A DNA stretch of 64,000 nt, taken from assembly GCA_960531495.1 (NCBI GenBank), contig OY482852.1, forward strand, positions 11,150,166-11,214,165. Reading direction: 5' to 3'. Both the position numbers and the translations under genes were made by a program. The DNA comes from Zeus faber. Its lineage: Eukaryota; Chordata; Actinopteri; Zeiformes; Zeidae. Every line of letters begins with the position of its first letter. The stretch's first letter is position 1. The notes under the pieces were generated by a model. It worked only from the letters and a program-made list of their open reading frames with translations. It was not told the DNA's origin and did not search any database. Below, in pieces: positions 10,947 to 25,126 of the stretch.

Positions 10947-11259
10947 AACAGAATAGCTAAAGCTTGTATGGATCACTGCCTTCTGTAATGTTTCAATTTG
11001 TTGGTTTTCTTGCAATATATATAGTTAATAAAAAAAATCTACATTATAAACACTGATGCATACCTACAGTGGTGAATAAAACAAATGTGCAGAGCGAGCT
11101 GTACCGTTACGACAGTGTTTAATACTATGTATAAATTTCACCTTTACAGTATATCACAATGAAATGCCATGTTGGGATTTAAGGTCTTTAGGGTCTTAGT
11201 GCTCAGTAGCTACTGTGCGTCCACACCTCCACTCCACCTCCTCTCCTCCTTTCCACCAC

Positions 11260-13493
11260 CTATCCTCTCAGATATTCCCTCCAGTTGAATAACTTGAGTT
11301 TGGTGAAGAAGTGTTCGACCAGAGGAGCCTAGAGCTGGAGGGAAAAACAAAACAAAGAGATTTTATTTCAATTAATCGATCGCTATTTCAATTAAAACTT
11401 GCCATTTCATCATAGAATCCTGATCTATAATGAAATGCTGATGATAATGGTCCCATTATTACAATTTCAGAACTGCCTTCACGCCTTCCAGATATAGTAC
11501 AGAGATATATCTTTAGGGCATATACTGAAGGTGCAATAAATCAGGCAGAAATTATGTACTTTTTCATTCTCAATTCAGTCTATGTGTTCTGCTGCCATCT
11601 AGCGAACTGAAAAGAAAATATAGATACTACAAACTCAAACTGCTCCTTTATACAATGAGTACTGTATGTTTTAGGTATTTCTGTGATGATTAGATTTTCT
11701 CCAAGTCTTGATTGATTTATTGCACATTAAGGCACAAGAGTCCGATAGAGTTGAATTCGACGTGGTCAAATAACAAGTGAATAACTTCCAAAACGACACT
11801 GATTGTTTGGTTGGGCATTGTGGGAACAGTGGGACATTCACACCATGTTTTACCCTGACGTCAAAGACACACGGAGGAACATAAAGACGACCCCAAACAC
11901 CCCCGGCGGAAATGTGAGGAAGAGAGCACCAGGCAGCTTGATTTGAAAAAGGGAATCGGCGATCAGAGGAAAGAGGAGCCCACGGAACCCGAGCGGGTCG
12001 CTGCCATGCCGCACGCTACGAACACACAGAGCCGCGATTAGTAACCCAGGCCACGGGGCGTTCCTCAGAAGCTGTTAATAAGGCCAACGTGACCACAAAC
12101 CACACAACACCACGTTCGCCCGGGTGAGACCCATTACTTACAAAGCTAAAAGCCTCTCAGCTCTCACTCACACCATTGTCGAGAGACCTATTGCTAAATG
12201 AGAGGTCTTGCTCTGGCAAAGAAAACAAAACAAAACAAAAAAAAAACATAAAAAGGTAAAAAGAAATGCTTGATGGCAACCTGCTATTTCAGTCTGCTTT
12301 ATTCTGCTTTTTCAGCTTAAAAGTCATTTTAAATTAAATACTGATAAAACAACCACAGCCACAGTAACACAGTCACTTACTTTGATCTCTTATATACATA
12401 TATACAGAAACGTACACAACTCCCCATCTTCTTTGCACACAAAACGACACTTCTAGAGTAAAATTTGAATTTGTCCTTTATTTCTTGCTTTTTCTTTCTC
12501 CACCGAACACTGATGGATAAAAAACACTCACTGCCGTGATGAACTTAGTGGCCTGGGGCTGGAGGTCCTGGTCCTTCTGGAACAGGGAGGCAGGGCTCAC
12601 GGCTGAGGGGAGAGCGGAGGAGCACAGGAAGGCGGAGGCGGAGGAGGAGGCGTCGTCCTCGTCGTCGTTGTTGTTGTTGTTGTTGCTGTAGGAGTCGTCG
12701 ATCAGGCCGGGGTGTCCCGGGAGGGTGAGGGTGCTCAGCCCCGTCACGCTGTCGCTTGACGTTCCCTGGGAGGAGCTTTCCGAGCTCTCCGTCACTGTCA
12801 CGGCGAGGATGAAGGCGACGTCAAGCACTTTAAATGAGCAGTTCCGATATTTTTGGCGAAGTTTACACTCCCACAGCCCGGTTCCACGCCTGGATCAGGA
12901 GTTCGATGCAGGTAATGGGGAACGAATGACAAACTGCTTCCAGTGAAAAAGGTGAACACGGGTTGTAGATTTGTCCCCTATCACCTGCATCGAACCCCTG
13001 ACGGAGTGATAGAGCAGCACGTCCAGTTTGGAGAAAAGGCTGGAACCTACCTATATAACAGTATATAACAGTAATAAACGTCTAACTAAATGTCAAATCC
13101 ATTCCTTTAAGCCTTAAACTGTGCTGCAGGTTGTGCATTTGTCCCCCATTACTTGCACTGAACTCCTGATGCAGGGTGCGGAGCCACACGCCCATTAAAA
13201 CCCAAACTATCAGGACTCACTCATTGAAGGCTGACTCCCTGCGTCCTGCTCCAGCTCGTCCTCCTCGATGCAGTCGTACGGCCACTGGGCGAAGGAGGGG
13301 ACGCTGCCCACGGAGTAGGGGTGCGGGTGCGAGGGCGAGGAGTACAGGTGGAGGTTGAGCGAGCCCAGGAGGGAGGAGGACGACTGGCTGCTGGAGGAGG
13401 AGGTGCTGCTGTTGGAGATGGTGGAGTGCGGCCTCTTGAAGGAGACGGAGTGGTCGAACGACGACACAGCGATGGACGCCCGGCTCCGACATT
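11260..13493 (-). other. plekhg4b: plekhg4b exons 21-23: Ser-rich C-terminal tail
   Basis: Exons: 13493-13221, 12794-12532 and 11328-11260. The tail starts [20 protein letters not shown], then [33 protein letters not shown], a six-Asn plus acidic run (AAC microsatellite in coding sequence, about 12667-12686) and ends with [19 protein letters not shown] and TAG. The last exon has two AG acceptors 6 nt apart; using the upstream one would end the protein after one residue (see findings). Confidence 0.78.
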
Positions 13494-13579
13494 CTGCCGT
13501 TCAACCATAGAGGAAGATGCATTCTGAGTGAGGTTCTATCGATCTATCTATCTATCTATCTATCTATCTACAGTATCTA

Positions 13580-13628
<49 letters not shown>

Positions 13629-16600
13629 AACTTTAAGCTTTTTGCCAAGTTTTCTATTTTATTTTATTTATTGTTCACTGTTTATCTTTAGTTTTACGTG
13701 TATTGCCATTTTTCTTATTGGTCTTCGTTCTACTTTTAGGTTTATTGTTAATTTTTAGGTTTATTGTATATAGCCAACTTTTCAGCTTATTCTTATGTTT
13801 ATTGCCTAAGGCGATTTTCCTTTTTTGGGTGCATACGCGATAATTTAATCCATTATTTTAGGATAAATGGACAAGTTGAGAATGACTGTAATGTACATGT
13901 CAATTGATGTGAGTCAGTTCAAGCAGTAAGTTCAAATACTATTGAAAAATCTACTGAGTGATATAATAATAATCATAATAATAATAAAAAAATAATAATA
14001 ATAATTATTCAATAGCTTTATTTATATAGCCCCTTTAAAACACACTTTACAAGGTGCTTTGACAGATGAAATAAAATAAGAGTGCTCAGATCATGAAATT
14101 AAAGGTAAAGGAACATTAATAAACAGGAATTAAATGGATTAATTACAATTTAAGAGCGGATAAAGAGACAATTAAAATAAATAAATAAACAAACAAACAA
14201 ACAAACAAACAAACAAACAAATAAATGAATAGATACATAGATAAATGAATAAATGAATAAATAGATTGATAGATAGATACAATATGACAATAAGAAATAG
14301 AAATAAAAAGGAAAACATTTAAAAGTAAAAAGTAAAATAGAAATCAAATAAATATAGAAAGGGGGCGACATCACATAAAAACAGATCTATAAGTCACTGA
14401 CTCAGCCCCCGGATGCTGAACCGAACAGGGAGCCAATGGCAAAAAGCCATTAGGGTGATGTGATGTCGGCTTTTGGAACCGGTAAGAAGCCAGGCCGCTG
14501 CGCCTTGAACTAGTCGGAGTAATGTAGTAACTACTGTAGGAATGTGAGCGTAGACATACACTGTCAGCAAGAGGAAATCTCATGAGAGGAAGCAGGACCA
14601 GATAATATTTTGGATAAACCTTGTGGTCGTTTAAGGCAGTCATTAAATGTTAATTGGTTTTGTTGAAGTCGCCTTGTTACTGCAGAATGGGGGGTAATGT
14701 CCTTTGAAAATTAATTCACAGTGGTTAGAACAGAGAGGCCTCTTAAAGAACCTAACTACAGAGGTAAATTAGGAAATCCTCAAAATATTTGCACAAAAAA
14801 AAAAGTGACAGAAACAAGACAAAAAAATATATATCCTATGGAAAACAATAAAAAAAAAAGAAATGAATTAGATGAGTGTGAATTACGAGGTAGATGATGG
14901 TCAGGAGGATCAGGAGTGAATGCTGAATATTTTCTTCATTTGCCTTTCTTTAGTGCTCGTGAATTGTGGTTCCCCTTTCTCTGCCTTTATACTGTATTTC
15001 CAAGGTATATTAAATACCTCAATTTTGATCATTCATTTTTACTATAGTCGCATAATGAATCGTTATATTTACTGACTGACTGATTGATTTTTTTCTCATA
15101 GACTAACGAGTCATTAAATTATATCATTTTGACGAGCGGTTTGAAACAGGGAAATAATAAAGAAAGAAAGGAAGGAAGGAAGAAAGAGAAAAAAACACAA
15201 CCAAGAAAGAGAGAACTAGAAGAGAGGCTTTGGAGAATAGGGAACGCAAAAAGAAAGAAAGAAAGAAAGAAAGAAAGAAATAAAGCGTACCTGTTCCCTT
15301 CATGATATAGTCTATGGCTCTGTCGCTGATGGCTGCCTCACTGGGCTTGATGTCCATGAAGGGTTTGCTGCCGATCCCCATGGAAACCATCTCCTGCATA
15401 CGCAGCTCTGCGATGACATACATATACCCCTGTTTTAATCAACTAATAACATACCTGGATTGACAATAGTGTGTTGGTGTATGCAACTAAATATACAGAG
15501 GTGTTTAGAGGGAGACTTTAACTTAGCAGTACTAGAACCACCATGTTAAAAGATATAAATGATGAGTAGGTTGCGGAGATAGTACTACAGTCAGATAGTC
15601 AGACAACTCGATGGTGCCACACACTTCCACGCCCTTATTGACTAACTTTGCCGCCTGCCTTCTTACTGCGCTCCCTCCACCTGTCCCTGTTGGGCTCCAC
15701 TCTTGCATCCAATGGGGGAATTCGAGCTCATCACTCCTATATTTTGAGCTCGCTAAGGATGCCTATGTTTGCTGTACAGCTTGTCGGCAGTGATCGGCAG
15801 TAGAGCACGGACGCCAAACTCAAACTGCGCCAAATAAATAACGATTATTTTGAAGTAAATCCAAGCTCAAAGGGATTCCGTTGATGACCCTGACCCCGGT
15901 TTCGGAGCGCCTGCCTCCACAGGATCTTGCCGATGATGGCCGTCCACACGGCCTTGACCTCGGCCGAGCTGGCTTGGAGGATGAACGTGTCCTGGGACTT
16001 CCTCCGCCGGAACCAGATCTCAAAACGCAGGCCACTATCGCCCACGTTCTCTGTCATACCGATCTCTGCCGTCTAAAAACAAAAAAAAAAAAAAAAAAAA
16101 AAAAGGAAGGAAAAATGATTGGATTCGGACTTGAAAGCTCTCGGGGGGAACAGGGGTCGTGTTGGAAACCGAAGCTCAAAGCTCTTACTTTGAACGACTG
16201 TTTATAGATGTAAATGTCATATCCGCCTTCGATCTTCTTGGTCTTGCTGAAGAGGATGAGGTCCTCGAACAAGAAGACGTGGCGGAGGTATTTCCTCCGT
16301 CCGCACCACACAATGAACTCATCCTGGCAGCGGAGCTGGCCCTGCTCTTTTAAGTTCACCTAGAGAGGAAACAGGGTCGTGTACATGCGTCAGAGGGAAC
16401 AATAAAAAATAAAAAAAAACTGCAGGGAACCGTGATCTTGATACAACATATGCAGGCTAAATAAACTCAATCTTAATTAGATCCCCAATAAAACAAAAAG
16501 GTCCTGACGACCGCTGTACAGGACAGTGTTATGATAATGTTTAGCCTCTAATGCCACTACTTAAAATACATCCTGTGTGGGAGTGGTTCTTGACCGGCGG

Positions 16601-19600
16601 GCCCGAGATCTAAACTTGGTCGTGGGTCCATTGTCCAGTGGAAAGAGGGTGTATATATGTCACTGTACACTTTTTTTGAAGTGTAACTGAATGTGTGATA
16701 TATTGTATTTTAATTTATTTTGAAATGTGGAATGTGGAAAAGGTATAAATAATAATACATAGTGATTGATAAATAATCATATTAAAATAATGAATTTCAG
16801 AATAAATCAAAGTAAATGTAATATTTTTGTCATTGTTATATTTATATATATATACACACTATACTATACCCAATCTCAATCAAATAAAACTATTCACTAT
16901 TTTCATGCATTGTGAATTACGGTGCTGTTCATTTTGTGAAATACATTTGAATGGTTTGAATCTCAAACTGTAATTGGGCAAATACGGATCCCCTAGAAGA
17001 TCCCAGCTGAGAACTGTTGTAATATACGATTATCTCTTACATCACAGCCCCGAATGGCGTCCATAGCCAGCAGGTCGTTGCCGTGGCGAAGCTGGAACTT
17101 GACCATCTCCTCGGCGGTGCGCAGGTCATTCAGCTCCTGCTCCTGGGACTGCGCACACTCCTTGATCAGGTCCTTGAGCAGCAGCGCGTACTTGCTCATC
17201 CTCTGGATGGGCTTCAGCAGGTAGGAGGCCAGGTCCATCTTGTCCCCCAGCTCCAGCTGCTTATTCTGGACAAACAGGGGGGGAAGGATGAGTATGGATG
17301 AATGATGGAGACCTAGTATATACTTGACTTTACTATATACTCAACCATACTGCTACTGCTTTCTGTGATGCTGATGTGACACCATTACACATTATTACTA
17401 CACTGCTGCTATAGACTATATACTACAGCATACTATACTATACTGTACTTATTTTCGCGTAATATAGTGCGACTATTTATCACAGTGCTACTCCATGTTA
17501 ACCCTCTGGATGGATATCTAAATATGTTCCTTTATTTTTATCTCCATCTTACTTCTTATCCCTTTCTTGACTTGTACTGCTTTTTTGCTGCTATGACAAC
17601 TGAATTTCCACACGGGGATTTATAAAGTTTTATTTTATCTTATCTTATCTTATGTTTATTATCAACATCAATCGTTTCACCAGTGTGTTCTATTATGGGG
17701 GTCACGGGGCTTGCTGATTTCCACTCGCTCTTGTGCTGTTTACAGTTATACACCCGGGTAAGTTGACCCGGGCAGGTTGTCACTCTGTCGTTCTGGGGGG
17801 TCACGTGTAACCCAACCTGTTTCCAGACGCACCTTAAAGAACCCATTCCCATGGCTGGTGAGCAAAGCGTCGGACCGGGGCTTATTCTTGCTGTACAGAG
17901 CATACATTCCAAACTGATCCTCCTGCACACAAGAATAACAAGTTACAACAGTCACTACAGTAAGAGCTGCAAACGTACACACACACACAGACACACACAC
18001 ACACAGACACACACACACGCACATACACACACACACATGCAGGCACACACACTTTTGAGCAGGCTTGAATGTGTAAATCTGAATAAAAATAGTCACAAAG
18101 TCACCGTGTGATTTTCCTTACACAAAACATGTTAACATCCCAACAAACAAACAAGGGCAGTGCAGTACGTGGTAATAATACTTTAATAACATTGTAGACA
18201 CTGCAATAATTTAGCAATTACATAGTAATCATTTACATTTTATATACCTACACATACTTTATCCATGCATCTGTATATTTTATGTAATTGGCTTTTTCTG
18301 TTCTATATTTTTGGCTATTTTGGTTCATTTGGTGATTTATTTTATCATTTTTTAATGCTTATTGTCTGTACAGCATGCCATATCTTTGTTAAAAGTTACA
18401 TAGTAATAATGTTAAGCTACTCATCCATTGTTATCCATGCTTCTATTATTGTTTCCATATTTATTCATCCTCTCCAGTATATCTGTCTATATTTAAATTT
18501 ACTAGCATACTAGCAACCATTCTGCAATAGCTTTTAATTTAATTTATCTTGTGCATAGATAACATTTTTTATATTGTGTTTATTTTTGTAAATGTATTTT
18601 TCTTTCTTTATATTTTTTAATGCTAATTGTCTATACAGCAATGAAAATGCATTGTACAAGAATAAACATATTCTTGTGCAAAGTATATAAATATATAATG
18701 TTTTGACTTCAACATTCACAATGAGCTAACGTTTAAAATGAAAGGTTTAATTTAAATCGCACTGCATTTGCATAATATTGAAACAACGGCGGAAGAGTGA
18801 CTTCCCACGTTATGTTTGTTTTGCTGGAAAGTCGCTGGATGCATCAGAGTTCAACACATAAATCCAGAGACTCTCCATCAGCGCTGTGTTTAGACAGCCG
18901 GACGCCCGGAGCGCTCAGGGGTCGGACTCACGTGTCTCAGAAAGCAGCTGCTGATCGACAGTGGCGAGTGGGCGCACGACTCCAGCTCCTTCAGGAAGTA
19001 CTGGCTGTGGAAGTCGCAGAGCTTTTCCACGTTCCCGAAAATGATGCCGCGCTTGCCCCGCAGGTCCTGGGGCAGGTCCAGCCGCTCCATCTCCGGGAAG
19101 TATTGCTCCACGATGTAGCCCAGAGAGCGCACGTACTCCCTCTCGGTGGAGATCATCTCGTCCATGATGTGCTGCACTTTGCTGTTTTGGCGGGGGGAGA
19201 TAACATTTTTCACATAACCAAGACGTTTTAATATAGATTTTCAAATTTCATTCCACCATATACGTAGATGTTGTTGGGTCAAATAACATTTTAAAAAGTA
19301 AAAAAAAAAAAGTTTTTTAATAAGTCAACTGAAATCAAAGTAAATTGTACACATCAGACTAATGGTTGACTGTTTTTAACTGTGCACAAACGCATTTTGG
19401 ATTTGCTGTACTGCTCATTTTGTGAAATTTATTTGAATCATTAAAATCTCAAATTGTATTTTTGTTCATGACTTAACGACTAAGGACAAATGTGGACACT
19501 ACAGTAAAAAGGTATAACAGTAAAAACAACTGGTACAAAATAGCCTCGTATGATCATAAAATGAACCAAAATTATGCATAGTTCAGGCTCAGTTACTTAG

Positions 19601-22142
19601 ATCCTCACCTGCTCTGCTTCTTGCTGTCGCCCTCCATGTGGCGGCTGTGCGGCCTGGAGGGGGAGGACAAGCTGCGGCTCCGTCCCAAAGCAGGACTGGT
19701 CACGTCGGGCCTCTGCAGCTTCTTCTCCGCGGACACGTTGTTGGTCACCTCCAGACCCTTGATGTAGACGCCGGTGTAGCCGTGGAGGTGGCTGGCGTCG
19801 GAGTGGCCGCAGTCCCTCGGGCTCAGCTCGTAGCTCATGGTCTTCTTCATAATCTTCTTCAATGGCTGTTTGCGGTGGCGCGCTGCCGCCCCAGAGTAGA
19901 CGGGCTCCGAGTAGCAGGAGACGGACGAGTCGACGGTGCAGTCGCTGTCCGTGTCGTCGAACAGCGACGGACTCTGCCTCAGTTTGATGTCACAGTCGAT
20001 GGGATAAGAGAAGTGGGAGGAGGAGGACACTGAGCCGGTGGGGCTCTTGGAGAAGGGTCCTGCAGAATGAGGCTTGGCATCTTCGAACTCCAGCGGAGTA
20101 GCGGCCCCGCTGGGGTGAGTGGGTGTACTGGGGAAATTAAGACTGCCGTTAGGTCCCTGTCTTTCCGGGGAAGTGCTCTGTTTGTCCACAACCTCTAAAG
20201 AGGAGGCCGCCGCGTTCACAGCTTTTGGTTCAGAGGCTGCGGTGATGGCCTTGGCCAACGTCTCCTCCAGCTGCCCCTTGGTTTGCTGACACTTCTGCCA
20301 CAGTACGTTCCAGTGCTCCAGCTGCCCGGCACTCTCCAGCGACACCACCATCTCGTTCAGTGTGCCGAAGTTGTCCACGGAGAACTTGGACGCCTCGGTG
20401 TGGTAATCCTGCAGGATCTGCACCACGGCAGGAGGGAGAGAGACTCCACCGCTGTCGATGCTCAGCTGGCGGAAGTAGTCCTGGCAGTGCTCCATCCACT
20501 TGTTGGCCTAAAGGGAAAGAAGACAAGAGATTGAGGGCATTGCCATTTGCATTATGTCACTATAAATGCAAAAGCAGCACCAATATGCACATGACGTATA
20601 AATTACTGTTACTTACCGAGTCGTAGAACTCATATAGGTTAGTTAGGGTGTCCAGCTGAGACTTCCTCCTCTCCACTCTGTCCAAGATGGAGCCGAGATG
20701 CTGCTTAAAGTCAAGGAAGACGGAGCCGGGGAGGGACTCTGGGGACTCCTTCACGAGCTGCAGACCAAGCCTCTGCTGGTGCTGTGAGAACAATGACCAC
20801 ATTAGTAACGATGGTAATCCGGGTAAAAGTTTTTTTTTAACCTCAATGTTCTTTTTAAATTAATGTATTTACCACTGACTCCTCAAGGAAGTGGCCCAAA
20901 CTCTGCCTCATGTCATTGATGACGGCTACAGAGAGATTTTGTGAGTCCAATGGTAAGAGCTGCTTCTCTCCTTCCACGCTGAACCAAAGTTTGATCTGAA
21001 GAAAAACAGAAAAATTATATCAGGACTAAAACATCCCCAGAGTTGGAGCCCATTATGGGGGAGAGGTGTCATAATAATACACAAAGCCCACAACAGAGTT
21101 AGAGGAAGGGAAGGAAGAGCTAAAAAAGTCCCACCTGCTGCGTCTGCTCTTCAAACTTTCGCACCTCCAGCAAGGTCTCTAACTGTTTCTGGGACTTGTT
21201 GGACAGGATGACCAACTTATGAACCTCCTCGTCCACTTGGTTGTACAAAGCATTGACCATATCTATAGCATCCCTGAAAAAAAAAAAGATTAAAAAATTC
21301 AATATCAGATTTTTTAAATTACCTTATAGCCCATATCAGAAGTTATGGCCCTGTTGATGTACACTGCATATTATGACTTGCAATCAGTACATATAAATTG
21401 GCAGTTTTTTAATTTTTGATACCTTTTGATGCAGTTTGCTCCATAGAAGTTTTTGAATGGATTCTCCTAGAAAGTGTTCACAACCCCTGTAATTGAGACC
21501 CCGTCACAATAATAATAACCCTACTCCAGCACCTGTAGTTGTCGTTCTCGCAGGCCTCCTCTTTCCGGATGCGTGCCAGGACGGTCCCGCCCTCCAAACG
21601 GAGTCTGTTCAGACGGGTGTCGTCCAAAACGCTCTTCATGAGATGCCTCTGCCGCTCCATCGTCTCAGACACTTCCTGAAATAAATGCCACACAATATCA
21701 CAGAAATGAAAAAGGAGGAAATAAAATGTAGCCCATTTAAAAGGGAAACAATTAGGAATGATTACTCGCAGGGATTTGAACTGAACTGTAAAGTGTAATA
21801 GATCTTCTGATAATACAATTGGAAAAGTAGAAGGTGTGGATAGGGGATAGGGGGTCTGGACCTCAAGTTGTTTTTAGACAAAGGTCACGGTGCTGAAACA
21901 AACTCCTTGACTATTGTCTCCGTGTGAGTTGGGACAAGCAGCGAGGGGAGGAAAAGCGGCCAGCGGGGACGTAGTGTGTGCAGAGGGAGAGAAACATAAA
22001 TCAAACGTTGAGGCGAGCAGACGCAGCGAGGCTCTGACCTGCGACGTCTCCGGGCTCAGGCTGCTCTCCAGAGAACTGACGGACTGACGCAGCGACGAGA
22101 GCGAGGTACTGCAACTCCTGGCAAAAGGTTCGATTTTCTGAC

Positions 22143-22219
<77 letters not shown>

Positions 22220-24285
22220 CTTTATTTTGAATTGCAGTGAAACAGCAGATCACGTCAAAACAATAGACAATAATAATAAAGCAATAAAATTAAAGAAATT
22301 GGCAATATGCAATAACTAAACTAAACTAAAAAAAAATAATAATAAAAAATCTAAAAATACAAAAAAAGGATACAATAACCCTAAAAATTAACAAAAAAAA
22401 AGGCAATATACATACAATATTTTGTATCAACAATTTACAAAAAATAGGAAATTGCAATTGCAATGCAAGTTTGCAAACATATAAGAAACAGAATTTCTAC
22501 ATATACTGTGGATACCAGGGTGGAAAAATATAATATATAGAGTATTGCAAAAGACTATAAAGTTAGACAAACAGCCAAGCGCTAAGCTCTACTGAAACAA
22601 AACAATCAGAGAAAATGTGTACCTGTCTGAAGTGGATCCAGTGCTTGTGGTCATAGTGGAAGGTTCCGTCCAGGTCCGGGGTCAACTGAGTGCTGTCCAC
22701 GTGCTTCAGCAGGACCTTGAGGGACGTCAGCACTTCAGTCTGTCAGGAGAGAAACAACAACAGCACAGTTTATTTCTGCTTCATACACACAGTGAAAGAT
22801 CTACGGGCATACAACGTCTAAACCTGAGCGTACAGTAGTACAATCCATATGACCTGTGTGCTGCTAATTACAGTATGTTCACAACACAATGGGCTAAATG
22901 AATGGTATGCACTGGCTTTGAAATCGATCATTTGAATCTGAGCACCCGGCGGGATTTGTCTCAGATTTCATTACAAAAACAAAATGATGCATGATACATT
23001 TATGTTATGTAAAGTCAGTATTCAGACAAAAATACCAGGGATATCTTACATGGCTGTTGTCTGTCATTTCAGTAATTTGACAGACATTCTGACTGGTACA
23101 GACCTTCCAATGAAATGAGACTTCAGGCAGAAAGTTCATGCGTTCTCTGACTGTTCATGTGAGAATATTTGACAGACACGTGGCTCCTAACATGCCGGCC
23201 GAGCACAATAGCCGTCTGGGTGGAGCGATCATTTTAGAGGCTTGAGATACAATTTGAACTAACCCCGCACAATGCAAACACAGCAGGGCTGTGTCTTTTA
23301 AAGAACTCTTTGTCTGACCAAAACACAAACATTTGTTATTACCTGTAAATGGACATCCCTCTCAGACTTGGCAGCTGTCTCCTTGTCCAGGAGAAGCAGA
23401 ATTGAATAAAGTGCATTTGGTACTAAAGTCTGTTAAGAAAAGAAAAAAAACAACTTATTAGAAGTCAGCTGAAATGAGGCAAAAGAACACAACCAACTTA
23501 TTCATTTCCTAACATCAACAATGTAAACAACGTTAATTGTGTATTTAAAGTAGCTTAAACGCATTGCGGTTTGCAGAATTATGTGTGCTCGGATCGGTAA
23601 ATAACTCATCATCACGGCGTGATAACACGTCTCGTGCGAGATGGCGGGCAGCCTAGCGGGACCTGGCGTGTGGTTAAAAACAGACAAGTGAGCACAGGCC
23701 CCCGCACACGTGCCCCGGGGGCCAGACTTTCTGCAGGAAAAATAAGTCCTACGTACAACAACTGCAGCTGCAAGAAATTGAAAGGTATGTTTCTCGAAAT
23801 TCAACTTTGTTGGAGACTTCGGGGAAAGGAGAACAATTATATATGTGTGAGGGCATGACGGTGTGACAGTGTAATACGTCTGAGAATACTTTGGCATTGC
23901 ATCTTAAAAGACGAATTTAGGTTCAGAATAACATGGAAACCTCCCTTGTGTGAGGGTGATACCCTGCTCTGTATGTTCCACTCACCTGGAGCTCAGACAG
24001 AGATGAGAACAGAGCTGGACACGGCGGCTGCCTCCTGCCGTCAATCAGCACAGTGAGGCCTTGATCCTGCCTCTCCCTCCTAAAACCCCAAAATATCACA
24101 ATTAAGGTTCTGTCCATAAGAGGCCATAGGAGGCAAGGATGCATAACACGTATACCATTCATATTTTTTATACCATTGTATTTTTTGTATATTGGGCCAT
24201 CTTTGAGCTATCTTATAAATAGCATTGTTGTGCATTTTTTTTGTTCATGTTAGGATTATTTTTCTTGTTTATTGTTAATCTTTAC

Positions 24286-24348
<63 letters not shown>

Positions 24349-25055
24349 ATCTATTTGTCTATCTATCTATTTGGTAGGTTGGTTGGTCTGGTATCTATCG
24401 ATGACTTTTAGTTTTTTGACAAGTTTTTGTAGTTTATTTTTTATTGTGTATTTTATTGTGTTGAAGTTTATATTTATTGTTCACTGCTTATTATTTTTAT
24501 GTGTATTGCCATTTTTATTATTGTTCGTTTTTTACCTTCAAGTTTATTTATTCTTGTTTATTGTTAATTTTTAGGTTTATTGTATATAGCCCACTTTCCA
24601 GCTAATTCTTGCGTTTGGTGCAAAAGGCCGTTTTCTTTTTTCGGGCAGATATTTAATAATTTCATCCATTATTATTGGGATATACAGACAAACTGAGAAT
24701 GATTGTAATGTACATAATGTTATGTGATGTGAATCAGTTCAAACAGTAAGTTTGAATACTGTTGAAAAATCTGCTCGGTGATGTAATGTGAGCGTAGACA
24801 TTCACTGTCAGCAAGAGGAAATCTCATGAGAGGAAGCAGGACCAGATAGCATTTTGGATAAACCTTGTGGTCGTTTAAGGCAGTCATTAAATGTTAATTA
24901 GTTTTGTTGAAGTCGCCTTGTTACAGCAGAATGGGGGGTAATGTCCTTTGAAAATTAATTCAGTGTTAAGAACAGAGAGGCCTCTTAAAGAACCTATATT
25001 TGCACAAAAAACATGACAGAAACTAAAGAAAGACTAAACAATGTAATATCTATCC

Positions 25056-25126
<71 letters not shown>

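Larger units (their letters stand above)
9596..11259. other. Tail-to-tail intergenic region
   Basis: Contains the 3' UTR of the plus-strand MS4A-like gene, a CT/CA microsatellite (about 9810-9900), and on the other strand the 3' UTR of plekhg4b. No exon seen. Confidence 0.6.
13627..14816 (+). repeat. Intronic duplicated segment, copy A (with insertion)
   Basis: Matches 24402-25024 in the same orientation over most of its length, including a near-identical block at about 14533-14755. It carries an extra insert of about 570 bp. See findings. Confidence 0.85.
17041..19181 (-). other. plekhg4b: plekhg4b exons 15-17: DH (RhoGEF) domain
   Basis: Exons: 19181-18932, 17922-17833 and 17265-17041. 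Conserved region 1 is [19 protein letters not shown] with the Glu that contacts the GTPase switch. The middle has [18 protein letters not shown]. Conserved region 3 is [18 protein letters not shown], the helix that binds Rho-family switch regions. All key DH residues appear present, so exchange activity is plausible. Confidence 0.93.

Noticed and set aside
13217-13527. Alternative long frames over the plekhg4b tail exon
   Set aside because: GC-rich shadows of the real frame, which is fixed by phase and by the [17 protein letters not shown] match to the family.
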